The notes below the pieces were generated by a model, which saw only the letters and a program-made list of their open reading frames with translations, was not told where the DNA came from and ran no database searches. A program made the translations under genes and the position numbers. Shown piece by piece: positions 18,241-27,420 of a DNA stretch of 64,000 bases (position 1 is its first letter; every line of letters starts with the position of its first letter). Origin of the DNA: Hamadaea sp. (lineage in GTDB: Bacteria > Actinomycetota > Actinomycetes > Mycobacteriales > Micromonosporaceae); assembly GCF_013362815.1 (NCBI RefSeq), contig NZ_JABFVK010000030.1, positions 49,031 to 113,030 on the forward strand. Direction: 5' to 3'.

Positions 18241-18624
18241 GTGAGTTGGCGAGAGGTGCCCCGCCCGATTCGGTGGATCTTGGGCGCGCAGATCGTGGTC
18301 CTGAGCTACGGCGGCATCGTCCACGTCGTACAGCTCGCGACCGGCGGCTGGCCGCCGTATGCCTGGGCGCCGGGCTGGCTCGCGGCGTACTTCACGTCGC
18401 TGACCCTGCTCGATCCCCTGGCCGCAGCGCTGTTGTGGTCGCGGCGTGCGGCCGGTCTGTATCTCAGCGCTTTCGTGTTCGTCACCGACGCGGCGGCTAA
18501 CGCGTATGCCACCTACGGACTGCACATGGCGTCCGGAATGGCGGTCGTCTCGCAAGCGGTCATCACGGCGATCGCGATCGCGGTGCTGGTCACGGCTCGG
18601 CGCGTACGCCCCTGGCTCCGCTGA
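18241..18624 (+). CDS. Small integral membrane protein, 127 aa
   Basis: Four hydrophobic segments are visible (WILGAQIVVLSYGGIVHVVQL, WLAAYFTSLTLLDPLAAALLW, AGLYLSAFVFVTDAAANAYATY, MAVVSQAVITAIAIAVLVTA) with a basic tail RRVRPWLR. GTG start at 18241. Not assigned to a named family. It precedes the EF-hand esterase gene by 31 bp; co-transcription is possible but unproven. Function unknown. Confidence 0.72.
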   Translation: MSWREVPRPIRWILGAQIVVLSYGGIVHVVQLATGGWPPYAWAPGWLAAYFTSLTLLDPLAAALLWSRRAAGLYLSAFVFVTDAAANAYATYGLHMASGMAVVSQAVITAIAIAVLVTARRVRPWLR

Positions 18625-18655
18625 GGCCGACAGTCTGTTTTGTACTGTTTTGCGT

Positions 18656-20218
18656 ATGCCGACGCGCCGTTCACCAGGAACTCTGATCAAGCACGAGTCG
18701 CTGCCTCCGGCGCTGCGACCCGATCGGGCGGCGGCTGCGTACCGGCTGTTCTATCAGGGCACCGGATATGACGGGCTGCCGAAGCTGATCACTGGTTCGG
18801 CCTTCCTGCCGCACGGGACCCCACCCGCCGACGGATGGCCGGTGGTGGCGTTCGCCCATGGGACGACCGGGTTGCACCACCGGGCGTCGCCGTCGCGTAC
18901 CGGTCTGTCGAAGCCGGAGCGAGCGCACGTCGACGGCTGGCTGGCCGCCGGGTACGCCGTCGCCGCAACCGATTACGAAGGTCTCGCCGGTCAGGGCGAA
19001 CATCCGTACTTCAACGGCGAGGCGGTCGCCGACGACATCGTGGACGCCGTCCGCGCCGCACACGGGCTGGATCGCCCGCTGAGCCGGAGCTGGATCGTCG
19101 CCGGGTTCTCGCAGGGCGGTCACGCCGCTCACTACACCGCGATGATCGCCACGGCGTACGCCCCGGAGCTGGACTTCCGGGGCTCGGTCACCTTCGGGCC
19201 GGCCATCGGGCTGCGCGAGATGTTCACCGTGCTGACCGCCGACGGCGATGCGCCCACCCCCTGGGTGATCCCGATCTTCCTGGCCGGGCTGCAGGTGAGC
19301 CATCCCCAGCTGCGGCCGGAGGAGTTCCTCACCGGCGAAGGCATGCGGCTGACCCGGCTCGCGCAGCGGGCGACGCTCAAGGAGATGGCCCGGGCGTGTG
19401 CCGAGGTCACCAACGACGCGGCCGGCACCGCCGGCCTCGGTCAACGCCGTCAGGTCGCCGACCTGCTCGACCGGATCGACGCGCCCGTCACGGCGCTGGA
19501 CCGGCCCACGCTCGTGCACGCCGGCGTACGCGACACCATCGTGCCCGTCGCCGTCATGGAACCCTTCGTCCAGGCGCTCCGAACGGCGGGCACCGAGGCC
19601 GACCTCGTGCACTGCGCCGAGGCCGATCACATCGGCGTACTCGCTGATGGCCTGCCGAATGCGCTGGAGTGGGCCGCGCGATCGATGGACCACCCACCGG
19701 GACCGGCGCGGGAGTGCCGATTCAGCCTGCTGGACGCGAGCGGGGACGGATTCCTGGCGCGGGACGACTACACCGGGTTCGCGTTGCGGCTGGTCCTCGC
19801 GCTGGGCGAAGCGCCACGCTCGCCGCAGGCCGACGCGGTGCGGGAGGGCTACTCGCGACTGTGGCGGGCGATCGCCACCGAGGCCGACGCGGACGGCGAC
19901 GGACGAGTCAGCCGCGAGGAGTACCTGGCGTGGACCGCGACCGCCGCGCGGACCTCGCTCTTCGACGACGCGGTACGCCCCTTGGCCCGCTCGGTCGTGG
20001 AGCTGGTCGACGCGGACGGCGACGGAGCGCTGGACCGCGCCGAGCTGACCCGGCTGCTGAGTGCGTGCAACCTGACGGCGGAGCAGATCGATCGCACGAT
20101 GACGGAGCTGGACGCCGACGGGTCGGGCACGATCACCGCCGACGAGATCGAGCTGGCGGTACGCGACTTCTGCCTCGGCGACGGGAGGGCGGGCGGCTGG
20201 CTGTTCGGCCGCATCTGA
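18656..20218 (+). CDS. Alpha/beta hydrolase (secretory-lipase-like) fused to four C-terminal EF-hands
   Basis: A 520-aa protein. Residues 1-345 form an alpha/beta hydrolase resembling the LIP secretory-lipase group: a GTTGLHH oxyanion region, nucleophile Ser152 in GFSQGGHA, probable Asp in AGVRDTIVPV and His in EADHIGVL. Residues ~350-515 hold four EF-hand loops starting near 360 (DASGDGFLARDD), 411 (DADGDGRVSREE), 452 (DADGDGALDRAE) and 486 (DADGSGTITADE), each with the D-x-D/S-x-D/S-G pattern, like calerythrin. No signal peptide is visible. Calcium control of an esterase is a reasonable inference; the substrate is unknown. Confidence 0.85.
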   Translation: MPTRRSPGTLIKHESLPPALRPDRAAAAYRLFYQGTGYDGLPKLITGSAFLPHGTPPADGWPVVAFAHGTTGLHHRASPSRTGLSKPERAHVDGWLAAGYAVAATDYEGLAGQGEHPYFNGEAVADDIVDAVRAAHGLDRPLSRSWIVAGFSQGGHAAHYTAMIATAYAPELDFRGSVTFGPAIGLREMFTVLTADGDAPTPWVIPIFLAGLQVSHPQLRPEEFLTGEGMRLTRLAQRATLKEMARACAEVTNDAAGTAGLGQRRQVADLLDRIDAPVTALDRPTLVHAGVRDTIVPVAVMEPFVQALRTAGTEADLVHCAEADHIGVLADGLPNALEWAARSMDHPPGPARECRFSLLDASGDGFLARDDYTGFALRLVLALGEAPRSPQADAVREGYSRLWRAIATEADADGDGRVSREEYLAWTATAARTSLFDDAVRPLARSVVELVDADGDGALDRAELTRLLSACNLTAEQIDRTMTELDADGSGTITADEIELAVRDFCLGDGRAGGWLFGRI

Positions 20219-20237
20219 CCCTCGCGTGTCCGCCGAG

Positions 20238-20265
20238 CGCTGATCATGGGCGGCCATGATCAGCG
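20238..20265 (+). terminator. Hairpin terminator after EF-hand esterase gene
   Basis: CGCTGATCATG (20238-20248) and CATGATCAGCG (20255-20265) pair perfectly over 11 bp around a GGCGGC loop, 19 bp after the stop codon. Confidence 0.8.
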
Positions 20266-20367
20266 GAAGATTCGCGGTGCCATAACCCCACATTTTCTCC
20301 GTTGATCTCGGCGCCCGGAGACGTCAGTTCGGCGGTCACCGAACTTTCGTAGCCGTAGCGTCGAGGT

Positions 20368-21030
20368 ATGCAGCAGATACCCACGGCGTACGCCGAAGCC
20401 GTGCTGAACGATCCTGGTTTCGGCGTACCGCCGGTGCCGTCCGGCGTACGCGGTATCGCCTGGTTGCGGGCGACCGTCGGCCGGTTCAGCTCGGGCGCGG
20501 ACCACGTGCGACGGCGAGCGCTGTCCGTCGCAGTGATCGACTCGATTCCGCTGGAGTCGTTGCGGCACAACAACTCGCGTCATCCGGTCGCGACGCTCGC
20601 CGAAGCACTCGGCAGCACCGTGGACATCGTCGGCCTCGTACGCGACGCCGCGCAGGCGTACCAGCCCGGCACCGGTGACACTCTGCGAGCCGATGCCGCC
20701 GTCGACCGCCTCGTCATCCTCTTCGGCGGCGAGTTCGACGAGGCTACGGCTGCCCGGATCGGCGTACTGGTGCAGGCGTGCGACGCGACGGCGACACTGA
20801 TCGACCGCGTACGACATGGCGCGTCCGTGGACGAGGTGATGCGCGACCAGCCGCCGGTACGCGCGACGAAACGTCAGGCGCTCACCCGGACGACGGTCGG
20901 CGGCCTCACCGTCGAAGCCGGTGAGGTGGTGCAGATTCCGCTCGGGGGTGAGCTGGCCTTCGGCGCCGGGCCGCGGCGCTGTCCGGGCCGGGCGCACGCG
21001 CTCGCCTTGGTGGAAGGGGCGACGTCGTGA
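20368..21030 (+). CDS. Half-length cytochrome P450-like protein
   Basis: A 220-aa protein whose C-terminus carries a P450 haem-ligand motif, AFGAGPRRCPGRAHALALVEG (Cys at about 205). Upstream, VLVQACDATATLI looks like a weakened I-helix (usual A-G-x-D/E-T-T). Ordinary P450s are about 400 aa; here the N-terminal half and the ExxR K-helix motif are not apparent. It overlaps the next gene by 4 bp (GTGA), so it is translated and coupled rather than obviously decayed. Whether it binds haem or has become a non-catalytic partner is open. Confidence 0.68.
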   Translation: MQQIPTAYAEAVLNDPGFGVPPVPSGVRGIAWLRATVGRFSSGADHVRRRALSVAVIDSIPLESLRHNNSRHPVATLAEALGSTVDIVGLVRDAAQAYQPGTGDTLRADAAVDRLVILFGGEFDEATAARIGVLVQACDATATLIDRVRHGASVDEVMRDQPPVRATKRQALTRTTVGGLTVEAGEVVQIPLGGELAFGAGPRRCPGRAHALALVEGATS

Positions 21031-21773
21031 CCACCTTCGCCGATCTTCACCGCGCGGGCGATCCGCTGGTGCTGCCGAACGCCTGGGACGTCGCGTCCGC
21101 GTACTGCCTGGTCGAGGCGGGCTTCCCGGCCGTGGGCACGACCAGCCTCGGGGTCGCCGCCGCGTCCGGGCTGCCCGACGGGGTGGGCGCGGCCGAGGCC
21201 GCGACGCTCGATCTCGTCCGCCGGCTGGCCGGGCTTCCGGCTTTCATCACGGCCGACCTCGAACAGGGGTCGGTCGCCGCCGCGGTTGCGGCAGCCGAGG
21301 CCGGGGCCGCCGGGGTCAACCTCGAGGACGCGCTCGGCCCCGCCGAGACGCAGGCCGCGCTCATCCGGTCCGTGAAGCGCGAAGCGCCCGGCCTGTTCGT
21401 CAACGCCCGCACCGACACGCACTGGCTGCGGCCCGGCGATCTCAGTGAAACCCTTCGAAGAATCCACTTGTACGCAGACTCCGGCGCGGACGGCGTGTTC
21501 GTCCCCGGCCTCGCCGAGCCGGCCGACATCGCAGCCGTGGTGGCAGCCGTCGACGTCCCGGTGAACGTCCTCTTCCTGCCCGGCCGGCTCACCGTCGCCG
21601 AGCTGACGGAGCTCGGCGTACGCCGGATCAGCACCGGCTCGTTGCTGTTCCGCTCAGCGCTGGCGGCGGTGACGCGCACCGCGGTCGCCGTACGCGACGG
21701 GTCGGCCGTCGACTCCGGTCTTCCCGCGTACGCGGAGGTGAACGCCTGGGCAGGAGCGCGTCAAACCTTGTGA
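21027..21773 (+). CDS. Isocitrate lyase/phosphoenolpyruvate mutase family protein
   Basis: A 248-aa TIM-barrel enzyme. LVLPNAWDVASAYCLVEAGFPAVGTTS near the start, the metal-binding stretch ITADLEQG and GVNLEDALG mark the PEP mutase/isocitrate lyase superfamily. The C-terminal PVNVLFLPGRLTVAELTELGVRRISTGSLLF is typical of the short carboxyphosphonoenolpyruvate-mutase-like branch. The reaction would be C-C or C-P bond cleavage or rearrangement; the substrate is undetermined. GTG 21027 overlaps the stop of the P450-like gene, and the 3' end overlaps the convergent LacI gene by 13 bp. Confidence 0.87.
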   Translation: MTTFADLHRAGDPLVLPNAWDVASAYCLVEAGFPAVGTTSLGVAAASGLPDGVGAAEAATLDLVRRLAGLPAFITADLEQGSVAAAVAAAEAGAAGVNLEDALGPAETQAALIRSVKREAPGLFVNARTDTHWLRPGDLSETLRRIHLYADSGADGVFVPGLAEPADIAAVVAAVDVPVNVLFLPGRLTVAELTELGVRRISTGSLLFRSALAAVTRTAVAVRDGSAVDSGLPAYAEVNAWAGARQTL

Positions 21774-22744
21774 GTCGCCGATGCTGTGCTGCGGCGAAGC
21801 ACTAGTTCGGGGTCGAACAAGACTTCGTCGCTGACGAGCGGGCTACCGGCGACTTGAGCCTCCAGCAGGGACACGGCGGTCTGCCCGATCTCCTCGATCG
21901 GCTGGCGGATCGTCGTCAGCGGCGGATCGACGCAGGTCATGAGCGCGGAATCGTCGTATCCGACGACGCTCACATCGTCCGGGACGCTCAGCCCGTTGCT
22001 ACGGACACCACGGATCGCACCGAGGGCGAGCACGTCGCTGGCGCAGATCAGCCCGGTCGCACCCCGCTCGATCAGCTGGACCGCCGCGACGTGGCCGCCC
22101 TCCAGCGCGAGGATCGTGCGTTCGACCAGCATCGGATCACCAGGGAACGCCTCGGCCTTGCGCTGTGACGGGATGTGGCCCAGCGGGCCGATGACGAGGC
22201 CGATCCGCTCGTGACCGAGGCTCCGCAGATGCCGGTACGCCTTGCCGACCGCCGCAGCGTCGTTGGTGGACACTCGGGAGAAGCTCAGACCGTCGGCGGC
22301 TGCGTTGATCAGGATCACCGGCAACTTGCGTTGCAGCAGCCGGTCGTAGTGCTCATGGTCGGCATCGGCTTGGGCGTACGCGCCGCCGGCGAAGATCACC
22401 CCGGACACTTGCTGGCTGAGCAGCATCGTGACGTAGTCGCCTTCGGAGACGCCTCTGCTCGTGCGCGTACACAGCACCGGGGTGAAGCCCTTCTTGACCA
22501 ACGCCGCCCCGACGACCTCGGCGAACGTCGGAAAGATCGGGTTCAGCAGATCCGGCAGCACCAACCCGACCAGACGAGGGCGTTCGCCGCGCAACTTGAC
22601 CGGCCGCTCGTAGCCGAACACGTCCAACGTCGTGAGCACGGCGGTACGCGTCGAGTCGGAGATCCCCGCCCGGCCGTTGAGCACCCGGCTCACCGTCGCC
22701 TCGCTGACGCCGGCGTGCTTGGCGATGTCGGCCAGCCGTCTCAT
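21761..22744 (-). CDS. LacI-family transcriptional regulator, last gene of the sugar-transport operon
   Basis: A 327-aa repressor. The helix-turn-helix MRRLADIAKHAGVSEATVSRVLNGRAGIS is followed by a periplasmic-binding-protein-like effector domain (RPRLVGLVLPDLLNPIFPTF...; DVSVVGYDDSALMTCVDPPLTTI). ATG 22744 overlaps the TGA of the permease gene (ATGA), so it is translationally coupled to the transporter. The ligand is probably the transported sugar. It is the second LacI protein in this operon. Confidence 0.93.
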   Translation of the reverse strand: MRRLADIAKHAGVSEATVSRVLNGRAGISDSTRTAVLTTLDVFGYERPVKLRGERPRLVGLVLPDLLNPIFPTFAEVVGAALVKKGFTPVLCTRTSRGVSEGDYVTMLLSQQVSGVIFAGGAYAQADADHEHYDRLLQRKLPVILINAAADGLSFSRVSTNDAAAVGKAYRHLRSLGHERIGLVIGPLGHIPSQRKAEAFPGDPMLVERTILALEGGHVAAVQLIERGATGLICASDVLALGAIRGVRSNGLSVPDDVSVVGYDDSALMTCVDPPLTTIRQPIEEIGQTAVSLLEAQVAGSPLVSDEVLFDPELVLRRSTASATHKV

Positions 22745-23586
22745 TTGAGCCCCGAGTGGGCCAAGCCCTCGACGAACTGACGCTGGGCGACGATGAAGAC
22801 GATGAGCACCGGCAGGACCGTCATCGTGGCGGCCGCCAGCTGCGTGTTCCACATCTCCCCGCCGTAGGCGTCGGTGAACCGGGTGAGCGCCTGCGGCAGC
22901 GTGAACAACTCCGGTGAGGTGAGGTAGACGGTGGGTTCGAGGTAGAGATTCCACGACGTGAGGAAGGTCAGGATCGCCACCGCCGACAGCGCGGGCTTGG
23001 CCAGCGGTACGCAGATCCGCCACCAGATGCCGGGGCGGCCGAGGCCCTCCAACCGGCCCGCCTCCTCGAGTTCGGCCGGGAGCGCGATGAAGAATTGCCG
23101 CATGATGAACGTCGCCAGCACGCAGGGCGCAGCCAACGCCGTGACCAGGATCAACGGCCAATGCGTGTTGATCATCCCGGCTCGTTTGAACATCTGGAAC
23201 AGCGGCACGATGGTCACCTCGCTCGGCACCAGCAGGCCGATGAGCACCACCACGAAGAGGGCGTTCGCGCCGGGGAACCGGATGCGGGCGAAGGCGTACC
23301 CGGCGAGGCTGGAGACCACCAGCGTGATCAGCGTGACCAGCAGGGCGATGTAGACGCTGTTGAAGTACTGCCGGGCGAACGGCTGGAAGGTGAACGCCTC
23401 GGAGTACGCCGAAAGCGTGGGATGGTCGGTCCACAGTGAAGGCGGCGACGCGAAGATCTCCGGCAGCGGTTTGACCGACGCGGCCACCATCCAGATCGTC
23501 GGCACCACGAACGGGATCGCCAGTACGCCGAGCGCCACCACCAGCAGCACGCGTCGTGCCAGCGAGTTCAGTGATTCACTGCTCAT
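22741..23586 (-). CDS. Carbohydrate ABC transporter permease (MalG-like, CUT1)
   Basis: A 281-aa inner-membrane permease with six predicted segments and the EAA loop EEAGRLEGLGRPGIWWRICVPLAKPAL, which contacts the ATPase. FVVPTIWMVAASVKP at the N-terminus and a closing VLIVFIVAQRQFVEGLAHSGLK are typical of MalG-type subunits. It overlaps the upstream permease gene by 11 bp and the LacI gene by 4 bp. No ATPase gene is in the locus, as in many actinobacterial CUT1 systems served by a shared MsiK ATPase. Confidence 0.94.
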   Translation of the reverse strand: MSSESLNSLARRVLLVVALGVLAIPFVVPTIWMVAASVKPLPEIFASPPSLWTDHPTLSAYSEAFTFQPFARQYFNSVYIALLVTLITLVVSSLAGYAFARIRFPGANALFVVVLIGLLVPSEVTIVPLFQMFKRAGMINTHWPLILVTALAAPCVLATFIMRQFFIALPAELEEAGRLEGLGRPGIWWRICVPLAKPALSAVAILTFLTSWNLYLEPTVYLTSPELFTLPQALTRFTDAYGGEMWNTQLAAATMTVLPVLIVFIVAQRQFVEGLAHSGLK

Positions 23587-24529
23587 GGAAGACCCACTTC
23601 CGGCGAAGCTGCCACTGCAGCAAGGTCAGCAGCATGACGAAGGACAGCAGCATCAACGCCAGCGTCGAGCCGTAGCCGATGTCGTTGAACTCGAAGGCCT
23701 GCTGGAAGACGTAATAGACCAGCACGGTCGTGCTGAGTTCCGGGCCGCCGCCGGTCAGGACGGCGATCTGGGCGAACGACTGAAGCGCGCCCACGATGGT
23801 GATGATCGCGGTCAGCAGCAGCGTCGGCGAGATCAGCGGCAGCGTGATCCGGGTGAAGATGGTCCGGCTGCCCGCGCCGTCCATGCGGGCGGCCTCATAC
23901 AACTGAGACGGCACGCCCTGGAGCGCCGACAGGAACAGCACCATGTTGACGCCGACGCTACGGACCACCTGCGTGATGATCACCGACAGCATGGCGGTGT
24001 CGCCGTGCTGGAGCCAGTTCGGCCCCTCGATCCCGATCGTCGCGAGCATTCCGTTGATGCCGCCGTTGTCCTGCAACAGGAAACCCCAGACGAGCGTCCA
24101 GGCGACGACGGAGACGACCACCGGCGAGAAGAACAGCGTGCGGAACAGGGTCGCGCCACGGAACCGGCGGTTGAGGAGTACGGCGATGAGCAGGCCGAGG
24201 GTGATGTTGAGGATCACCACGCCGCCGGAGAAGATCGCCGTCGCGAGCAGCACCGACGGCAGCTGCGGATCGGACGCCAGAGCGGTGTAGTGCTCGGCTC
24301 CGACGAAGGTCTGCTTGCCGGTGAACACGTTCCAGTCGTTCAGGCTGTACCAGATCGCCAGGCCGACCGGAACCAGCACGAACAGCAGGACCCCGGCGAG
24401 CTGCGGTGCGATGAAGAGATATCCGGTCAGCACATCTCGGCGGCGGGTGGTCCAGAAAGGCGGCCGGGCCGTGCCCCGGACGTTGGCAGACGCCCGGGAC
24501 ACGACACGGTTTTTCGTGGTGGCCGACAC
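23576..24529 (-). CDS. Carbohydrate ABC transporter permease (MalF-like, CUT1)
   Basis: A 317-aa permease with six membrane segments: LTGYLFIAPQLAGVLLFVLVPVGLAIW at the start and the EAA loop YEAARMDGAGSRTIFTRITLPLI. The start is taken as GTG 24529, whose first base is also the last base of the TAG stop of the binding-protein gene, so the two are tightly coupled. It forms the membrane channel with the MalG-like subunit. The sugar is unknown. Confidence 0.93.
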   Translation of the reverse strand: MSATTKNRVVSRASANVRGTARPPFWTTRRRDVLTGYLFIAPQLAGVLLFVLVPVGLAIWYSLNDWNVFTGKQTFVGAEHYTALASDPQLPSVLLATAIFSGGVVILNITLGLLIAVLLNRRFRGATLFRTLFFSPVVVSVVAWTLVWGFLLQDNGGINGMLATIGIEGPNWLQHGDTAMLSVIITQVVRSVGVNMVLFLSALQGVPSQLYEAARMDGAGSRTIFTRITLPLISPTLLLTAIITIVGALQSFAQIAVLTGGGPELSTTVLVYYVFQQAFEFNDIGYGSTLALMLLSFVMLLTLLQWQLRRKWVFHEQ

Positions 24530-25788
24530 TACTTGGCCAGGATGGGTTCGATCGCTGCGCATACCGAGCGCAACACGGCGGGGATGTCGGCGTCGGCCTT
24601 CCACATGGCGTCCAGCGCGGTCTTGCCCTTCTGGGCGATCTCGGCGGGGCTGGTGTGGTTGGGCAGGGTGACCGCGTTCGGCAGCTGGTCGACGACGACG
24701 GACTGCAGCTGTTCGGCGCTCAGCGTCTTGTTGTTCGCGGCGAGCTTGGCGCCGGTCAGCAGCGACTTGCGAGGCGGCGGGAAGAACTGGGCGAGCTTCT
24801 CGGCGTTCGACGGGTTCGTCAGGTACGCGAGGAAGTCCAGGGCCTGGCTCTGATGCTTGCTCGAGGTCAGTACGCCCACCCCGGCCTGCCCGAGGACGGC
24901 ATACTTGCCGGCCGGCCCGGTCGGCAGCGGGTGGAGCCCGAACTTGAACGAGCCCGTGAGCAGGGAGGCGCGGGAGACCTGAGCGATGGTGAAGGCGGCG
25001 TCACCGGCGAAGAAGTCCGCGGTGGTGCCCGGGCTGGGCATCGCCTTGGATGTGAACGCCGCATCGTGCAGGAACGAGAAGGCCTTCTGCATCTCGGGAC
25101 TGGCGAAGGTGCAGGTCTTGCCGTCCTGGCTCCACGCCGCCGCACCAAAGCCGGTCCAGACGGTGGCCAGCACGTTCCACGACTTGTAGTCGAAGTCGCG
25201 GATGACGAAACCGGCCTTGCCCGTCTTCTCGTGCACGGCCGCGCCCGCGGCGGCGACCTGATCCCAGGTCAGCGTGGCCGGGTCGATCTTCTGCCCGGCC
25301 TTGGCGAGCAGGTCGGTGTTCACGTAGAGGGCGAACGGCGAATTGGAGAACGGGTACGCGTACAGCGTGCCGTTCCGGCTGTACTCGGCGGTGACGCTGC
25401 CGAGCAGATCGTCGTACTGCCAGCCGTCGGTGGCCTTGAGTTTGTCGGTCAGCCCGACGAGGGCGTCGGAGGCGATCAGATCCTTCGACAGGTCGCCCAT
25501 CCAGGCCAGATCCGGGGCGTTGCCACCGGCGATCTGAGTGGTGAGCGTCGTGTTGTAGTCGGCGAACGGCAGGCTCTCGAAGGTGATCTTCGAGACGTCG
25601 GGGTGGTCGGCCCGGTACGCGTCGCCGATCGAGTTGAGCAGCTTCAGCTGAGCCTCGTTCGAGGTCCACACCGTCATCCGGAGCTCGGCGGGTCCCGAGG
25701 TCTCGGCCGCCGTCCCGGAACAGGCCGCGCTGAGACCGACGATCGCCGTCAAGGCGAGAGCGCCGAGCGCCTTTCGTGCATTTATCAT
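24529..25788 (-). CDS. Extracellular sugar-binding lipoprotein of an ABC transporter
   Basis: A 419-aa solute-binding protein of the SBP_bac_1 group. Lipobox LSAAC at residues 19-23 anchors it to the outer face of the membrane. LRMTVWTSNEAQLKLLNSIGDAYRADHPDV, NAPDLAWMGDLSKDLIASDAL and LYAYPFSNSPFALYVNTDLLAKAG are classic sugar-binding-protein features. GAAGGA upstream supports ATG 25788. It starts 36 bp after the FAD oxidoreductase and may have an internal promoter, but no operator like the one at 28477 is visible there. Confidence 0.94.
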   Translation of the reverse strand: MINARKALGALALTAIVGLSAACSGTAAETSGPAELRMTVWTSNEAQLKLLNSIGDAYRADHPDVSKITFESLPFADYNTTLTTQIAGGNAPDLAWMGDLSKDLIASDALVGLTDKLKATDGWQYDDLLGSVTAEYSRNGTLYAYPFSNSPFALYVNTDLLAKAGQKIDPATLTWDQVAAAGAAVHEKTGKAGFVIRDFDYKSWNVLATVWTGFGAAAWSQDGKTCTFASPEMQKAFSFLHDAAFTSKAMPSPGTTADFFAGDAAFTIAQVSRASLLTGSFKFGLHPLPTGPAGKYAVLGQAGVGVLTSSKHQSQALDFLAYLTNPSNAEKLAQFFPPPRKSLLTGAKLAANNKTLSAEQLQSVVVDQLPNAVTLPNHTSPAEIAQKGKTALDAMWKADADIPAVLRSVCAAIEPILAK

Positions 25789-25824
25789 GGTTGCGTCCTT
25801 CTTATGTGGAGTGTTCGGCGCGGC

Positions 25825-27420
25825 TCAGTAGCCGACGACCTCGGGCCAGTGCAGCTCGACGCCGGCCTCGACGAGACGGTGCTGGAACAAGCCGACGAGT
25901 TCGGCGTCGGTGGCGACCTGCCGTGGGCTCAGACCCCGGTCGAGGCAGAACGCGGCGAGTTCCCCCGCGGACTCCCCCACGTTCCACTCGACCGGATGCA
26001 GCCGGTACGCACCGTTGGTGATGTGGGTGGTGCCGATGTTCTTGGCGGCCGGCAACAGGTTCTGGGTGCGTACGGGGACCAGCGCGCCCAGCGGGATCTC
26101 GAACGGCGCGCACTCGACGTCGATGTAGTTGTCGCCGCCGGTCGACGGGTGCAGATCGATCCGGTACATCCCGACTCCGACGGAGCCGTCGAAGCGGGCC
26201 GGACCGTCGTATCCCCGGGCCTTGATCGAGATGTCCTGCTCGCGGATGGTGGTCAAAGCCTTGATCCGCCGGGATTCCCGGATGTAGGGGGCCTGGGCGA
26301 AGCCGTCGGCGGTCCCGACGAGATCACCGCGCAGCCGGAGGCCCGGCCAGCCGCGTCCACCGTCGGGCCGGGGCGCTTCGGTTTGCAGCCAGTACGCGTA
26401 CGCCCGGGACTGCGCCTTCGCCGCCGCGAGATGGCGGTCCCGGTCGTCGGTGTCGATGATCGAACCGCCGACGTAGTCCAGCTGCGGCCAGTTGGCGAGC
26501 ACGATGTCGCTGTCGTAGAGGCCGTCGGCGAAGGTCTGCCGGGCGGCGATCCGCCGGAACTGCCACAGATCCCGATCGCCCGCGTCGAACCGCGGATCAC
26601 CGGAGTCGTCCCGATCCGGGTTGACGATCATGGTCCGCTGCTCCGGCACCAGCGTACGCGGATTCGGCGCGACGAAGGAGAGCATCGGAGCGCCCCAGAA
26701 CGGCAGCTCGAACGAGCCCCACTCGTCGTAGTCGGCCGGCCGCTCGATGGTGTGGTCACCGGCGACGTGGTCGAAGGCGAAGCACCACGCGATCGACTGG
26801 ACGTTGGCCGGGTCGGCCACCTCGGCCGCGCTCGGCTCGCCCGTGTCCGACCGCGCCTCCGCGCCGACGGCGTACTCGGTTCCGGTGAGCGGCAACAGAT
26901 CGCCGGTCTCGGTGCCGTCGAGGACGAACTCCGCCTTGACGACGATCTCCGCCCCGGTCGGCAGATCCTTCACCGTGACAGAGCGGACGACGCCGTCGAC
27001 GACGTCGGCCGCGACCGGGACGGCACGCTGCAAGACGGTTAGCCGGCCGCTCGACCGATAGGGCGCGAGCATGGCTTCGATGACGGCGAGCGCCACCCGC
27101 GGCTCATGGCACAGCCGGGAGACTCGGCCACGTCCCGGGTTCAGTTCCCGCTCGACGCGGGCTGCTTCCGACAGCGGATAGTGATCGCGGTAGTAGCGCC
27201 GGATGTTGTCACGAAGTGCCCGGTATCGGGCGGTGACGCCGAACTGCTCGACCCAGATGTGCTCGTCCGGTGGCACTGCCTGCGACGTCAGTTGCCCGCC
27301 GAGCCAGGCGTACTCCTCGGTCATCACCACGCGGCGGCCACGCTGGAGCAGGGCGAGCGCGGCGGCCACCGAACCGAGCCCACCGCCGATGATCGCCACT
27401 TCCGTGGCGATCGCGCGCAT
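25825..27420 (-). CDS. FAD-dependent oxidoreductase (FAD_oxidored type) in a sugar-utilisation operon
   Basis: A 531-aa flavoprotein. The N-terminal dinucleotide-binding motif is VAIIGGGLGSVAAALALLQRGRRVVMTEE, followed by WLGGQLTSQAVPPDEH as in the PF12831-type oxidoreductases. Later DGTETGDLLPL and the closing FAD contact region around NLLPAAKNIGTTHITNGAYRLHPVEWNVGESAG fit the same family. Members occur in polysaccharide and sugar-acid catabolic loci, but their reactions are mostly undefined. ATG 27420 overlaps the LacI stop by one base (TGATG). It probably oxidises a sugar or sugar acid released by the divergent glycosidase; this is inference. Confidence 0.87.
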   Translation of the reverse strand: MRAIATEVAIIGGGLGSVAAALALLQRGRRVVMTEEYAWLGGQLTSQAVPPDEHIWVEQFGVTARYRALRDNIRRYYRDHYPLSEAARVERELNPGRGRVSRLCHEPRVALAVIEAMLAPYRSSGRLTVLQRAVPVAADVVDGVVRSVTVKDLPTGAEIVVKAEFVLDGTETGDLLPLTGTEYAVGAEARSDTGEPSAAEVADPANVQSIAWCFAFDHVAGDHTIERPADYDEWGSFELPFWGAPMLSFVAPNPRTLVPEQRTMIVNPDRDDSGDPRFDAGDRDLWQFRRIAARQTFADGLYDSDIVLANWPQLDYVGGSIIDTDDRDRHLAAAKAQSRAYAYWLQTEAPRPDGGRGWPGLRLRGDLVGTADGFAQAPYIRESRRIKALTTIREQDISIKARGYDGPARFDGSVGVGMYRIDLHPSTGGDNYIDVECAPFEIPLGALVPVRTQNLLPAAKNIGTTHITNGAYRLHPVEWNVGESAGELAAFCLDRGLSPRQVATDAELVGLFQHRLVEAGVELHWPEVVGY

